NCBI RefSeq assembly: GCF_916700565.1 | Contig: NZ_CAKAKO010000006.1 | Coordinates: 434,001-498,000 of the forward strand | DNA length: 64,000 nt | Source: Xenophilus sp. Marseille-Q4582 | Lineage (GTDB): Bacteria > Pseudomonadota > Gammaproteobacteria > Burkholderiales > Burkholderiaceae_C | Reading direction: 5' to 3' | Shown here: positions 62,365 through 64,000 of the stretch, one piece after another | How positions within the stretch are numbered: the first letter of the stretch is position 1 | How the letters are laid out: the number at the start of each line of letters is the position of its first letter | Position numbers and translations under genes: made by a program | The notes under the pieces: generated by a model | The model's input: the letters and a program-made list of their open reading frames with translations, nothing else | Database searches by the model: none | Told to the model about the DNA's origin: nothing

Positions 62365-64000
62365 TCAAGCCGGCTTGGCCTCCGCCTCCTGCAGCAGCCG
62401 CCACATCACCTTGCCGCTGCCGCTCTTGGGCAGCGCATCGACGAACTGCACCTGGCGCGGCACCTTGTAGGCGGCCATGTTCTCGCGACACCAGGCGATG
62501 ATGTCTTCGGCCGTCGTGCCCTTGTGCGTGGGGCGCAGCACCACCACGGCCTTGACGGACTCGCCGCGGTAGGCGTCCTTGGTGGAGATGATGCAGGCCT
62601 CCTGGATGGCCGGGTGCTTGAACATCAGCAGTTCCACCTCGGCCGGCCAGACCTTGAAGCCGCTGGCGTTGATCATGCGCTTCAGGCGGTCGGTGATGAA
62701 GAAGTAGCCCTCTTCGTCCACGCGCCCCATGTCACCGGTGCGGAAGAAGCGCTTGCCCTCGAACTCGATGAAGGCGGCGGCCGTGGCGTCGGGCCGCTTC
62801 CAGTAGCCGCTGAAGACCTGCGGGCCGTGGGTGATGATCTCGCCCGACTCGCCCACGGGCAGCTCCTGCAGGGTCTCGGGGTCGACCACGCGCGCGTCCA
62901 CCCCCGTGAAGGGCATGCCCAGGCACTGCTGCTTGGCGTGCAACGGCGGGTTGCTGTGCGAAGGCGCGGCGGTCTCGGTCAGGCCATAGCCTTCCTGGTA
63001 GACCAGGCCGAACTCCTCCAGCAGCCGCTGCGCCACGGCCTGGGGCATGGCGGCGCCGCCACCGCCGATGTAGGTCAGGCTGGACAGGTCGTAGTTCTTG
63101 AAATGCGGGCTGGCCAGCAGGTCGATGACCATGGTGGGGATGTTGGTCCAGCTCGTCACCTTCCATTGCGAGATCAGGTGGCCGGCCACGTCGCGGTCCC
63201 AGCGCGGCATCAGCACCAGCGCGGCACCGGCATAGATGGCCGTGTGCATCATGCTCACGATGCCGGTGATGTGGAACATGGGTACCACGGCCAGCACCAC
63301 CGTTTCGGGCGTCGCGCTGCCCCACTGCGCACCCGACACGGCGTTGTGCATCAGCGTGGAATGCGGGTGGATGCAGCCCTTGGGCAACCCGGTGGTGCCA
63401 CTGGTGTAGGGCAGCAGGGCCATGTCCTGCGCGCCCACGACATGGGCCGGCGCGGCATGGCCGGCCGCCAGCAGCGCGCCCCAGGCATGCACCTGGCCGC
63501 CAGCGAGCGCGGGCAGCGCGCGCCGCGGCAGCAGCCAGTCGCGCCAGGCCGCGGCCATGGCGGGCGTGTCGGCGGCCGAGGCGTCGAAGGCATCGGTGAA
63601 CTGGGTCACGACCAGGTGCGCCAGGCGCTCGGCCTCGGGCAGGCTGTCGCTGGCCTTGGCCAGCTCGGGCGCCAGGTCGCCGGTGGTCAGGGCCACCTTG
63701 GCGTCGGAATCACTGATGTAGTGCTTGAGTTCCTCGGCCTTGTTCATCGGATTGACGGGCACCACCACCGCGTTGGCGCGCAGGATGGCGAAATGCGCGA
63801 TGACCAGCTGCGGCGTGTTCTGCATGTCCAGCAGCACGCGGTCGCCGCGCTGCACGCCCAGCGCATGCAGCGCGCCGGCCAGCGCCTCCACCTGCGCCGC
63901 GAGTTCGCCGTACGAAGTGACGCGGCCGAAGTAGATCAGCGCGGGCTTGCCCGGATAGCGCTGGGCGTTGACCTGCAGGTTGTGCCACAGCGACGTGGCC
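62365..64000 (-). CDS. Acyl-CoA synthetase (AMP-forming), 5' end outside window
   Basis: About 545 codons of an ANL-superfamily long-chain fatty-acid-CoA ligase; the frame is open to the edge, reading [24 protein letters not shown] there. The P-loop is [18 protein letters not shown], then [20 protein letters not shown] and [18 protein letters not shown]. The hinge and C-terminal domain carry [35 protein letters not shown] and the catalytic lysine in [11 protein letters not shown]. It activates carboxylic acids as CoA thioesters; chain-length preference cannot be told. Confidence 0.95.
   Translation of the reverse strand, partial: ATSLWHNLQVNAQRYPGKPALIYFGRVTSYGELAAQVEALAGALHALGVQRGDRVLLDMQNTPQLVIAHFAILRANAVVVPVNPMNKAEELKHYISDSDAKVALTTGDLAPELAKASDSLPEAERLAHLVVTQFTDAFDASAADTPAMAAAWRDWLLPRRALPALAGGQVHAWGALLAAGHAAPAHVVGAQDMALLPYTSGTTGLPKGCIHPHSTLMHNAVSGAQWGSATPETVVLAVVPMFHITGIVSMMHTAIYAGAALVLMPRWDRDVAGHLISQWKVTSWTNIPTMVIDLLASPHFKNYDLSSLTYIGGGGAAMPQAVAQRLLEEFGLVYQEGYGLTETAAPSHSNPPLHAKQQCLGMPFTGVDARVVDPETLQELPVGESGEIITHGPQVFSGYWKRPDATAAAFIEFEGKRFFRTGDMGRVDEEGYFFITDRLKRMINASGFKVWPAEVELLMFKHPAIQEACIISTKDAYRGESVKAVVVLRPTHKGTTAEDIIAWCRENMAAYKVPRQVQFVDALPKSGSGKVMWRLLQEAEAKPA

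Overview
High-GC chromosomal DNA, most likely from a betaproteobacterium of the Burkholderiales, probably Comamonadaceae. This is inferred from base composition and gene content: a Bug-type (TctC) binding protein, a PepSY/DUF3325/DUF3649 iron block, aroC, suhB/trmJ, EgtB/EgtD and paralogous SDRs. No tRNA, rRNA or CRISPR array was seen. In DNA this GC-rich many long open frames are antisense shadows and were left out.

Layout. 1-6000: the 5' part of a nitronate monooxygenase, an OpgC-like membrane protein, and a minus-strand run aroC-MFS-aldo/keto reductase-DsbA-like. 6140-10062: a GbsR/MarR-type regulator and a tight five-gene run (DCC thiol oxidoreductase, NAD-dependent epimerase, DoxX-like, DUF2269, SAM methyltransferase). 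The two transcription units share an ATTTC-N10-GAAAT operator. 10261-13630: a PiuC hydroxylase and a Fiu-like TonB receptor with a Fur box. 13828-22146: trmJ and suhB, separated by an IS630 copy, an IS5-family element and a Fur-boxed iron block (DUF3649, PepSY, DUF3325, YncE-like). 22143-29742: FUSC transporter, MscS channel, a MarR gene with a second IS630 copy 5 bp from its start codon, then a TctC-type binding protein and a sulfatase. 29924-43531: mostly housekeeping or metabolic genes, including a YqjI/YqjH-like pair, gshA, a ferredoxin next to a Bacillus Tgl-like transglutaminase homologue, and an RluA enzyme. 43563-49512: UspA, 2OG-Fe oxygenase, DUF427, ergothioneine genes egtD and egtB, and NDH-2.

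49800-62249 is a decayed defence island on the minus strand: hsdM-hsdS-GIY-YIG/DUF4357-parD-parE-wHTH-nucleotidyltransferase-hsdR-small ORF. hsdM is cut by a third IS630 copy (the frame is restored exactly if it is removed). hsdS has lost its centre to an IS21-family element without visible target duplication. hsdR is intact and overlaps an AbiE-like pair that has its own promoter and palindromic operator. A vestige of an hsdR 5' end lies upstream. The window ends in an acyl-CoA ligase with its own terminator.

A palindromic ~167-bp repeat occurs twice in opposite orientation (29739-29905 and 54516-54682), each time supplying the stop codon of the adjoining gene.
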